In this document: piece by piece, positions 32,001-44,000 of the stretch
Layout: each line of letters starts with the position of its first letter
How positions within the stretch are numbered: the first letter of the stretch is position 1
Assembly: GCF_964204645.1 (NCBI RefSeq)
Contig: NC_134031.1
Location: forward strand, 6,927,001-6,991,000
Length of the DNA: 64,000 bases
Reading direction: 5' to 3'
DNA from: Tubulanus polymorphus
Taxonomy: Eukaryota; Nemertea; Palaeonemertea; Tubulaniformes; Tubulanidae
Position numbers and translations under genes: made by a program
Notes under the pieces: model-generated
The model's database searches: none
Seen by the model: the letters and a program-made list of their open reading frames with translations, nothing else
Told to the model about the DNA's origin: nothing

Positions 32001-35000
32001 TGTAACTTTCTTGCATTTCTACGCGCTTATTACAACAAGAAAGAACGAATGCTGACTTTCAATGCGACTATCAAGGTTTGTGTTGTTTTGTTTCTTTCTG
32101 AAATCTTACGTGATTCAAAGAAAATATGAGAGCATAGAATAGAACGTATGTATGCATTAGCGCCAACGTATTGTGTTCCTAGAAAAAAATTAGGTAGAAA
32201 AAGATTAGGTAGGCTATGTAGGACAGTTCCTGACCACTTGACCTACATAAAACCTATCTGATAAAGGAGGCATTTTGTTTAAAAATTTTTTCCTCCCGTC
32301 ATGTACACGGCAATGAATTACAAAACCAAATATAGCTGCAAAGCAGTGATAAATGGGTTCTGCCTTGCTGGTTGAAATTAATGTTGTAATAGAAAGTGTA
32401 CAAAGATTTTGTCACATTTTCACGATTAAAATACTACGCTACCTTAACCAGGAATTCAGTATGGTTTTGAATGACAAAAGGACCGATGTTTCAAAATTTT
32501 CGAATTCATCAAAAGTTTTGAAACAATGGTTCTTTCGTCTTGTCGTTCATGCTGAAATAAACCTCGAATTTTCATGGCTTTCTGCAATTCAAAACGCTTA
32601 GATCCCTCCCACGTTGGATTCAAATGAAAATTGCAAATGAAATTCGTTTCTGTTTCAGCCCATGCTCGAGCGAGTTAGAATGCACCCGTTGTTGGTGACT
32701 GCCTCGAAAGACCAAGAAGTTTCCACGTCGCGGTTAGTACCTTTCTGTCTTATTTCTGGCCTTGATATTTTCATATATCAATTTATATGCTTTGTTTAGA
32801 TGTTAAATTATTAGGAATTGAAAAGTGAAACACAAACTGAAACGAACTGAAAAGTGATCCCTTAAACATTTTCACTGATTTTTCTGGTACCGGTACCCTA
32901 TAATTTTGTTTGAGAATAGGATAAATTGTATGAAGTTTAAGCTAGGAAAGTATATTATGATAAAACCTGTCTATGGCGAACACTTGTCGTTCTGGGCAAA
33001 ACGTTCACCGCATATACCGGTAGGTGTCCACTGTAGAGAGGTGTACACCGTAAAGAGTTATTCGCTGTAGAGGTGTGTTCACTGCAGAGAAGTGTCCACT
33101 GTAGAGGTGTCCATTGTAGAGATGGTACAATTATTTGCAAATGAACTAGAAAATTTTGGTAGGTTCCTAGAAAAAAGTGTTTGTTATGGGAGATGTTCAC
33201 TATTGAGAGGTGTTCACTCAGGAGGTGTTACCATATTGAGTTCGTTAACCTAACGGCAGACCTACAAATACCAATGATGCGCGCTAGATAAACCGGGCGC
33301 GAAATTTTATCGTTCTAGGTGGAAGCACATGGAAATCCATGACATCATTATCGAATGCGCGAAGATGTCGTTAGACGTGATCGAAGGAACGAACGAGCAA
33401 AACGGACAACTGACGTTATTGAATTCTTATCGAGAACACTTTCTGTCGGATAAACCAGCTAACGTTAGAACTCTGCTTAATCGTGAGTAATCATCGATTA
33501 GGCTTCTCGCCGGAATGACTTTATTTCGTTTGCAACGAAATCTAGATGTGTTTTCGCAGTTTCAAGTTTCTATTTTAACCCTTTCAGTGCTGACTAATCA
33601 ATACCCTATAGTGCTGGAGATAATTTGAAAATTTTGAAAAATTTCACCCTAGTGTGTTGAATAATGGGAATATCACTATAGTGCGTATTTACCGCGGTGC
33701 GGTATATCGTTAGTTACTAATATTTCTCTATGTTTGACAGGTGCTGCCATCTTTCAATAGAGATAAAAACTAATTACATCGATACACCGCAGTGCGGTGT
33801 ACTAGCAAAATCCATCACCGAATCATACACTGCACTGCGGTGTAGACGCGCTGAAAGGGTTAAATTGAAAATAATTTTGTTTTCAATTGCTGGTTCTCGG
33901 CTTTCGTTCAGACGCTAGTTTTCGTACAATCTGTCTGTATGCGTGTCAGCTACTCAACTTCGTAATAGTGGGTCGATCTTGATGAAAGTTGAGTACAATG
34001 TTAGTATGGTGGTCTGATGGTGCGGTGCAAAGAATGAGCACCACCTAGTGGCAGAACTAGGCACTAAAAACTGTTTTTCAGCGAGATGACCTCATGAGGA
34101 ACGGGGTTGACTTTCAAAAAGTAGTGTTGACAAAATTTCCCTATTGGCCCTAGATGCAACATATCCAAAATGCATTGGGAACTAGCGTATGGTAATGTCA
34201 GAGTTCCAGATTCGAGCCTGAGCCTGAGAACCATTATCGCCTGTGGCTTGTTAGACTCAAAATAAACTTGCGACTAATAAAACAGGGTATTGTGAAACAT
34301 ATATGGGGTTGCATTTGGCTACAGTATTCATAAGGTTATTTTGAATGTCTTCGAAATTCGTCGTTAAACGGAATTTTCTTGTAATTTTAGAAACTGCTGG
34401 ATTGAAGGCGTCTGACCTGAATTCAAGAGGAGTAGATTTGTCTCTAGTGTTGTCGAACAGTGATATGTTCAGTCCGTCGGCCGCTTGTGGATTGTCTACT
34501 CCTCCGCGTAGACTGTCTCCGGTTTACGGTACGACCACCAACGAAATAGCTTCGGCCATTTGTAGCACATCTTACCAGGGTAAGTTTTACTTGTTCGGTT
34601 GAGATACACATTGTAATAGTGATTGGCCTGTGAATACTCTTTTTAAGTTTTCAAAGAACGTTTTAGGACGACTGAATTATTTTTATTGTACCCTAGCAAC
34701 AAAGTACAGATTGGGAACATACTGGAGTCAGCTAGTTCATTTGTGTAATTCTTGTGCGGATACTCTGCTAGGTCTCTGGTTGTGTTTTGATGAAACTTGG
34801 TACGACTATTCAAATGAAGATTTGCTCTTGCTGTTAATTTTTTGAGATAATCAAATATGGCTGACTGGCAGCCATTTTGGCATCTATGTAGTTGATTTTG
34901 TGTGGACGACATCCTTTCTAAGGTTTCTTATTGTTCACTATGATAATTGGTACACATATTACTGGATCCCTACAACTCCTTGATTCCTTGAAAACTCCTT

Positions 35001-38000
35001 CTAAACCAAAATGCTTTAAAGGTCCTTGAATATCCTTGAATTTGAGCAAAATACCTGAAGGTCTTTGAAAACTCCTTGAATTTTGAGAAATTGGCGATTA
35101 GAAAATTGTTAGGTTTTAGGCCTAGTTATTATACACACAGATTCCACTGAATTAGATGGTTTACAGAGATAAACATTACGGATTTAGGAGGAGTACAGCA
35201 ATCGGGATATGAAAGTCATAGGCCTACATACATTCCTTGAAATTAAAATTTTCACCTTGAAAATTGCTTGAATTCTGCAATGATTGATCCGTAGGGACTC
35301 TGTATTAAGTAGCTGTACACCTGCCGACAACTCGCGGGCCTTTCAAAAACTGTACAGCATTGGGCACAGGTATTGTTCCGCCCATCACTGACATTTGAAG
35401 ATTATCGAAATGTTGTTGTATTTTGTAGCTGTTCCGCACACAACTCCAGTGCCTACATCCGATACTCCCGTAGACGATAGCTTTGTAAGTTTGTGATTTT
35501 CATCCCACTGTAAACACTGTCACTGATTAATATCTTGTAATCGCAAAACAATCACGAACCAACTGTGATTCATTCTAGTTCACAGGGTTGCCAACCAGTC
35601 ATAGAAAGTCTTTAAAAAGTGCTTACTTTTGTCAAAATTTGGAAAGCCTTTGTGTTTAATATTAAGTCTTAATATGAAGTCTTACTTTCACGAAAAGTGT
35701 TTAATCAACCCAAAAAGGGTAATTCAATGAATACCAGATAGTCTTTGGATTTTTGGGGTGCTCCAATTTGTTGTGATCCTGGTTGTGATTGATTACGCTA
35801 TGATTTTAGCCAGTGACTAGCTTAAAATGTTTTGAGAGTCAAAAAAGTGCCTATGAGTGCTTACTTTTGCGTCGGCCTTACTGCTGCTAAACCCTGGGAC
35901 CAGTTTTGAAGATAGTTGTCATCTTAAACCAAGGGGTTTACGCAATTGAAGCTGAATTGAGTTAACACCGCGGGTTGGAGTCTACAAAACTTGTCCCTAG
36001 TTAAGTTAGCAGGTAGCATATGTTGTGTATACAATTATTTGATTCTCAAGTTGATACCAGTCTATAAAACTGTGCCCTGGCAAAGTTAGCAGGTATTGAT
36101 TTGTTTAATTCTAGAATCATTCTCAATGTGGATCTGCAGCTAAACAGCGAACCTCTTTACCGTCGCTTCAACTGAAAACTACTCCCTCGCCGTCAACCGA
36201 AGTTCCCCCGTCTCCCGTAAAACGAGAGTTCACTAGTCAACCGCCGGTTAGAGCTATACGCATGCAGGTGAAGAAAGCTGAACTGAATTCGCCGACGAAA
36301 GCGCCGCGAGATTCCGCGAATCGGAACGGCGATGTCGGTCAGATCAGCGGTCGACTGCCGCTTCATCAACAGCAGCATCACGACTCGCTCGGACTGAGCG
36401 GGTTGGACGACCGGTTCAACGTCGATTTACCAAGGAGCACCGGCAGAGACGAGTGGGCGATCGTTCGAAAAGAATCGCTAGAATCGAATCGTAAAGAATC
36501 CGTCGATGCAGCGGCGCAGAATCGACGAGATTCGTCGGACGCGCGTGACCTTCGCATGGAGGGTAAGCGTAGGTTCTGAGCGGTAGCAGAAATTTTCTTT
36601 GAACGCTTTTGTAGAAATATGTGTCCAATACAGGGTGGCCACCTACCTGGAAATCAGGAGAAAATCAGGAAATTTTCTTTTCTTTAGAAATGTCAGGGAA
36701 TAGTCAGGGAATTTTGTTCAAAACTGCTTAAAATCAGGATAGTTAGCAAAATTTGTTGAGATTGTTAGATTGTAGCTTAAAGTCAAACAGTTTCCCTCTA
36801 TGTCTTACTTATAACTTATTTACTTACAACTTATTCAACTTATAACTTATTTTAACTTACTTATGTCTTACCTGTGTCAATTATTCGGATTCTTAGCAGA
36901 TTAAGTCAGGGAAAACAATGTGCGTGTCAGGGAACAAGCAAGCCAAATATCAGTGGCCACCTTGAAATATTTGAAAAAAAATGTTTTTGTTATTTTTCAG
37001 TTCATGAACGAAGAAACTCTTCTCCGCCTGTCAGGCGCGATTCCGCTGAAAATCAGCTGTTGGCAGTACCGCATGCTCGAAACGGAGTCAAGTTCGACTT
37101 GTCGCAGGATAAATCTCCTAATATGGACATGTTGCCGTTAGTAATAGAGAAATTATCAGAAAGAGGTTCTGATGATAAACACCACTGTGATAACGGTAAT
37201 CATATTAGATTTTTACTTTCATCTGATATCTGTTCATCTGCTGAGTTGTGGAAATAGAAGAGTTAAAAACCCAGGGCCCAATTGCCTAGGAATTTGGTTT
37301 TAAAATCTGTTAGTTAAATTTCAACCAAATCGAACCGGCAGGTCTGGAAATAATGAGGAAATTTCTTCAATAATAATGTTCAAATTAGCACATTGCTCAT
37401 ATTACGATTCAATGCAGTTTGCGCTATAGGACCCGCATTGAACCCGAATGCAGCAATCAAACTAGCAAGTAGATAATCCTCTTCGGGGAGTGCGCAAATT
37501 TAAAAAGGGCCTTAGAGCCAGGGTACCTACAACTCGATTCCTTATAACTCCTTCTAAAATGGAAAATGCCTTTAAAAGGTGCTTGAAAATCCTTTAACAC
37601 AAGCGAAATGCCTGAAACTCTTCTATTTCGAGTACCAGGATTTGTAGCCTAATGAGGCGGTTACCAAATTAGAATAGATAGCAGTATGCTTACAAAACCG
37701 CCGAATTAACAGTTTACCGAGATTAACAGATCCGAGAGTCTACTGCAACTGGTATAAATGACGCTTGGTCGAAATTTGAAATTTTCTCCTTTAAAAGACC
37801 TTGTCAACTCCTTATATCCAGGAATGACTGATCTGTAGATACCCTGAGCGTGCAGTTTCTAGCAGTTCGATGCTGAAGGCATTTTTGTTCGTTAATTCGT
37901 TTTCAGAAATGGATAAAGAGGTCTGTGATATAACCAAGAACAACAGTAGTAGCATAGAAGACTGTTGTAACCAGTTGACCGCACAGTCGGTCGCGCCGTA

Positions 38001-41000
38001 CATCAAACGCTACAACCGTCAACGATTCAACAGCATGAACTACGACGCGATGTTCGCCGCGCAGGAGCCGGTGAAACGCACGGTCAGTTGCCCGAATCTG
38101 TCGCCCGCTCAATTCACGTCGGAATCGTCGTCGGAGACGGTCGTCTCGGACAGCGGGGGCGGCGGCGCGCAGCAGACGGATAACGCGTCTTCACCGCCGT
38201 CTGTTGGTAAAAATCAGAACAATGTGAAGCGAATGCTGAGTAATTCGCCGTGCGTCGATCATCAGCAGACGCGGCCAAGGTTGCCGTACGAGGATATGTT
38301 CCCGTTTGCGCTGCCCTACACGCCTATCATTCAATGTCAGCGGTGTCTAGACCGCGCGTACACTACGCCCGATTATACCAAACTTGTATTTAGCGGATTG
38401 CCACAACCTATGATGACGATCGGAGCGACACCGAAAGTTTTAGGTTGGTAGAAATATATTTATTTTGTTCACTGATCTACCAGTGTCGACGTCTGGACCT
38501 CAGTTTTATATCATGCCCTGTAGAGAGAGGCTTTCAGCCATTATTTGTCTGGAGTTATAATGCGGATATTGATTTGTAGTCATGTGGAACAAGCCCCTTA
38601 TCAGACCATGATCACTTTGAAAGTTTTGTGATAAGATCACTAATGTCTATACGAGAGAAATCCCGCAATAATTCAGTCAAAGAGTAGAAGTCTTGCGTGG
38701 AAGTAGAAGTATTTGAGTAATGTTTGACTAGACTACTAGCCATCATCAGGCGTACTGAATGCTCCTGGACAGTACGCCTGGTGATGGCTATTACGGTAAT
38801 CTAAAGCCAAAACGTTCAAATGTGTAAATCTTTTACTCAAGCCCTACATCTTTGTCTGAATTATTGTGGGATTTCTCTCGCGTATATTCATCTTAAACAG
38901 TTATTGTGTATCTCCTCGACCTATCACTAATATCTTTGTAGTGTTCAATGAAAATAATAGAATATTTGGATGATAGAGTGTGGATTGAGGCAGTGGGTCC
39001 AAGCAGCAAATTGATACCTTGCTTTAATGAAACTTCAATGGTCCGAGGCCCACTCGTCGTGAAGTCACTTCTGATCTTTCGCCCTTTCTCTGCCTTCCTA
39101 ATTCATCTCCCGAGTTCCTGAGCAGATGGAACCTTGCTACAGAAAATGTTGTTATCATTCCAATGCGGTTTGTTTTTAGGCAGTGAAATTCCATTATTTA
39201 CTCAACTATCTCCACCGGAATTATTAGATCGTCATTTACATCTCGGAGGTAAAGAACACATGTCCCTTACTAGTCACGAAAATATCGACTGGACCCACTT
39301 TGGAGGTAATCATTCAATAATTAAGATGTAAATCATTGAATCATATTAGTTTGTTCTCAACTCACGAAACAGGCATCGAAAATCTCTTCCTACTCTGGGA
39401 AAACATGAGGTATTTCTGACAAAGGTTTTGTGTCAATTCAATTTAGATTTTGACCCAAAAAAAAGTCAGTCCTGGCTAAATATGGCACTATGTGTTAGGC
39501 CGTTAGGCCTATTTCTCTGATGTATTTTTTCGCCACCACTTAACACCACAATTTATGATATTAACCCTTTCAGTGCTGACTAATCAATACCCTATAGTGC
39601 TGACTAATCAATACCCTATAGTGAAAATTTTGAAAAATTCCACCCTAGTGTATTGAATAACAGGAATACCACTATAGTGCGTATATACTGGCTGGGTATA
39701 TCGTTAGTTACTAATATTTCACTATGTTTGACAGGTGCTGCCATCTTTCAATATAGAGATAAAAACTAATTACTAATTGCATCAATACACTGCAGTGCGG
39801 TGTACTAGCAAAATCCATCACCGATTCATACACCGCACTGAAAGGGTTAATGCGAGTTGTTACTAGTTTAAAGATCAATATTTTATACTGTTTTACTGTA
39901 CATATAAGCTATCGAATCGTTAAACAAGTAACAAACCTCTTATTGATAACTGCAATTATGGTGTTCAAAAGATTCCATGAAGTAGTTGCGAAAAAATAGT
40001 CAGCCCCTGATTTTGCTAAAGCATAGTGACCAGAGTACAAGAAGAAGTGAATTTCCCTAAACATTACGCCTGAGTTCCAAGTCTTAACGTGTTCAATCAA
40101 AACCTGCCTTAATGTTAATCTATTTCGAGTTGAGAACTTACGTCATTTCCTGAAACACCTTGTCAGTAAGATTTGGTTTCATAGCGATTCAAACCCGTTA
40201 ATTTGATGTTATTCATATGATTGTCCAGCTCTTTATTATTTTCACTTGTTGAATATCCTTCACTTATCCTTAAGACCCAGTTTCACATTTTTGCGTTCTA
40301 TACTTTAACTCTAGCATGAAAATGAAAATTTAAACGATCACTATAATTCATCAAAAATAGAATAAAAGTTGCAAAAAATCCTAATTGATTACAAAATGAA
40401 TGCCAAAAGTCACGATTGTAATTGTTATTTTGAAACGCCAATTGATGACGACTCGCACAGAACCTCTAAAATAACGCATATTAGGTATCAATGTATATAA
40501 ACATCGTTGTAACGGTTTTTACGGCGTCAAAGAATTGTCCATCTTTTATTACCGCGCTTAAATCCAAAGAGTAAAATTTAACCCATAACTGTGTTATTGA
40601 ATGTTGTTCTTAAGTTAGAATTTCCTAACCATTCGTATAATTGATATGATGAAGTGTTGTATTTGTCTAGGGTTACCGCCTGCGGATGAGTTGAATGTTC
40701 TGTATAATCAGGTGCAGTTGTTACATATGCAGTTAATGTTCGAACGACACAAACGCGAACAGCACGCGCAACGAAACAGACGCCAACTTGGAAAAATCGT
40801 CGAAGCGACCGCGCTGCAGGAACAAAACAAAGCCATGGTGTGTCCCTATTAAACCTTGTGAAAATTCTTTTAGTCCACAAGTTCTAATGCAACTACCCTT
40901 AGGCTATCTATAAACTTGCAACCTGGAAGGAACAGCATTCACTGCTATTGCGACAGGGTCCCTTCGACTCCTTGATTCCTTTAAAACTCCTTCTTAACAG

Positions 41001-44000
41001 AAGATGCTTTTAAAGGTGCTTCGAACTCCTTTAATTTGAGTTAAATGCCCAAAACTCCTTAAAAACTCCAACAGTTTTGAGAAATAGGCAATTAGAAATT
41101 TTTGTCTAGTTTGTAGTTATACAGTAAGTAACGCCTAAATCAGGACCAGGACTTTTTTTACCCAATTATGTGGTTACTGAATTAGAAACTGAATATAGGT
41201 AGTGTTAAGAATAAGAATTTGCTCACGAAACCACCAAATTAATGGTTTACTGAGATAAACAGTACAAATTTAGGAGTCTACTGTAGTTGGGATATGAAAG
41301 TGATGCGGACGCTTCTTGAAATATGAAATTTGCTTGAAAACTCCTCATATCCAGGAATGACTAATCTGTAGGGACCCTCATTAAGCAGAGAAGATGTTCA
41401 GTGTTTGCTAACCATCTTAGGCCAGTTCCTCAAAAGTTAGATAAAATTTACCAGTGGCTAGTCGATATAGGGCCTAGTGATAATTGAAAGTTCATTGTTA
41501 CCATAGTATTCATCAGCCAGATATCTTAAACCAACTTTTGAGCAACTGGCCCCTGTTTAGTCTAGGTATCCTGACCACGCAGGCACAGATCCAGGGCCAT
41601 TCAGTGACTACAGCATAGTGAAAAAAGGGCACCAACTTTGAAAAGGGCCTGTATTAATGCCCAGCGAGTGAGTTTGAGTTTGAGTGCCATTTATTGGTAT
41701 CATGCCACTTAATTTGCCTTCACATTCAATTTGTGTTTTTTTTTTAGATTTTTGGCGAAATTTGCCCTTTTTCGATTAAATTTATAGAGCAACAATAATG
41801 TCTGTAATGAAAATTGCCATAGATTGCCTTTTTTGATTTTGGCCAATTTATTTTCATTCACATTTTGCTTTAGGCCTAGTACAGAAAGGCAGTTATTGTG
41901 TGCCCTTTTATTTACTTTTTTCCCGAATTTTTCAAGGGCATTTGAAAACTGCGACTACTGCACGTGCTGCATGCGCGATAGTCTGGATCCGCGCCTGACA
42001 CGTGTGAAGTCTGGTCAATCCTGTGTCAAATGCTGTTATATGTATTTGAATGTTTAATTTGTGTATATTTTTTGTATCGTAGAAAGATCAGATTTGTCTT
42101 CAAGAAAATGAAATACACTCATTGAACATCGCTTTGAAATTGCAACAAGAGGAAACGAGGCGTTTAAAGGAATCGAAAATGAAAACCGAACTCGAATTGG
42201 ACAAGAGACTAAAGTAGGTTGCACAACAGAGATATGGATATCTCTCAGCCTTCGATATTATAAGAAACGTTTTGATAACAAATTATTTCATTTACAGAGA
42301 GGTGGAACAAGAAAGCGAAGAACTGAAGTACAGAAATAAAGAATTAAAAAGTCAAGTTTTGGCGCAACGTGAAGATTACAACAAACTTTTAAAGGTGATG
42401 CACGGTACCCAAGTGTCCTTTGGGCGATAAAGATTATCATTGGTGCCTCTTTCCGGCAGGGGTATTAAATAATTGATTAAAACGATGTTATCAGTGTCAA
42501 CTGTAGATACCAGTAAATGAAAAGTGCCACTAGAATTCATCCGTCATTCCACTTGATGATGGCTGTTAGTCAACAGCTGAAACACTGTGGTTTCATTTCC
42601 TGGTTGCTTGCTTGGACCTTAAAGGAGTGCATTTGAAATCGCTATTCAGTGTCTTTAAAAATTCAGTGTGCCCCAAGGCTGCTTTCTGCTGAAATTTAGC
42701 CAAATACTGTGCGTCTAGTGTTAGGTTTCAAAATATATGATAAGATACAGTGGAACGTCGTTATTACGAGTAAGCCTACCTGGGGCAATAGAAAATTATT
42801 CTTATTAATGTGAATTCGTAACGCGCAATCCAATGTATATTTCCCGCCAATAGTTGTCGATCAATTCCTAGCATGCCGCCACATGTTCACTGTTTGTATC
42901 ATTGCAATAGACTGACAGTAGACCACGTGGCATTGATTGATAAAACTCTTAGATCTTATCGTCATACTGCACGTGTAATATGTCCGATTCAGGTGATCAT
43001 ATTGACCACCTTGATTTACTAGGGAAATGAGACATAGGGATTGAAAATGTTCATCTTTTTAACAAATTTTTCGTATCGTCTCGTTCGTATGAAACTGATT
43101 TTCGCATTAGTAGTTTGTACTACTTTTGGGCGGGATATTAAAAAAAAATCATCGTTATGCTGCAAGTTTCGTAATAGGCCGTCTCGTACCAACAAGCTTC
43201 CACGCTGTAGTTCAGTCTCGTAGAGTTATCAGTTTTGAATTCTCGATATCGTTACGACGTATGTTTGTAGACGTTACAAGACTCGAAGTCGCAACTGTTT
43301 AAAGTCGCCCACAAGATAATGGCGATGAAGTCGACGATAAATCGAACACATTTACTACAAGCGACCGTCGAACGTTTGAATAAAGAATTGTTGATGATGG
43401 GAGAATTGCAGAAAAAGTATCAAGAGAAATTAGCTCATTATGCGACGGCGTCGAGCGGGGACGAGATGCTGCATCTGTTGTTACAAGCTCATAAAGCGGA
43501 AATTGCTGGTAAGTGGCTGTTGACCTTTTTTTCGGAGAGGGCGGTCTTGTCTAGTATATGGAATTTCGTTATTCGCAGACTTTCGGAATTTATTTTGTAG
43601 ATTTGAACTGTAAATTGTCGCAGAAATGTGTCGAAATAGAGGCGAGTAAAGCTAAACTGATGGAATTTGAGGACATCGTGCATACAAAGGTCAGTCCAAT
43701 GAAATATCTTTCGATTAGACTGCGGAGAAGTTAGCTGTAATCTTGGGGGTCGCGTACACCATGTTAAGTCCGTAGTGCATAATTTGGGCCTAGAAATATT
43801 TGCAATGATTAAGGAAGCAGTACCATAGGTAGATATACACCTAAAAAGTATATTAGGAAAAATATATTACTTTTCATGGGCGGATCCAAGGGGAGGATGC
43901 AGGGGGTACCCCCCCCTGAAAAAAGTGTAGAGTTTTCCAGAAGTTTTACGGCAAAATGAAATATATTAAACTGATACCTAAAAATGTTTAAATTCATACA

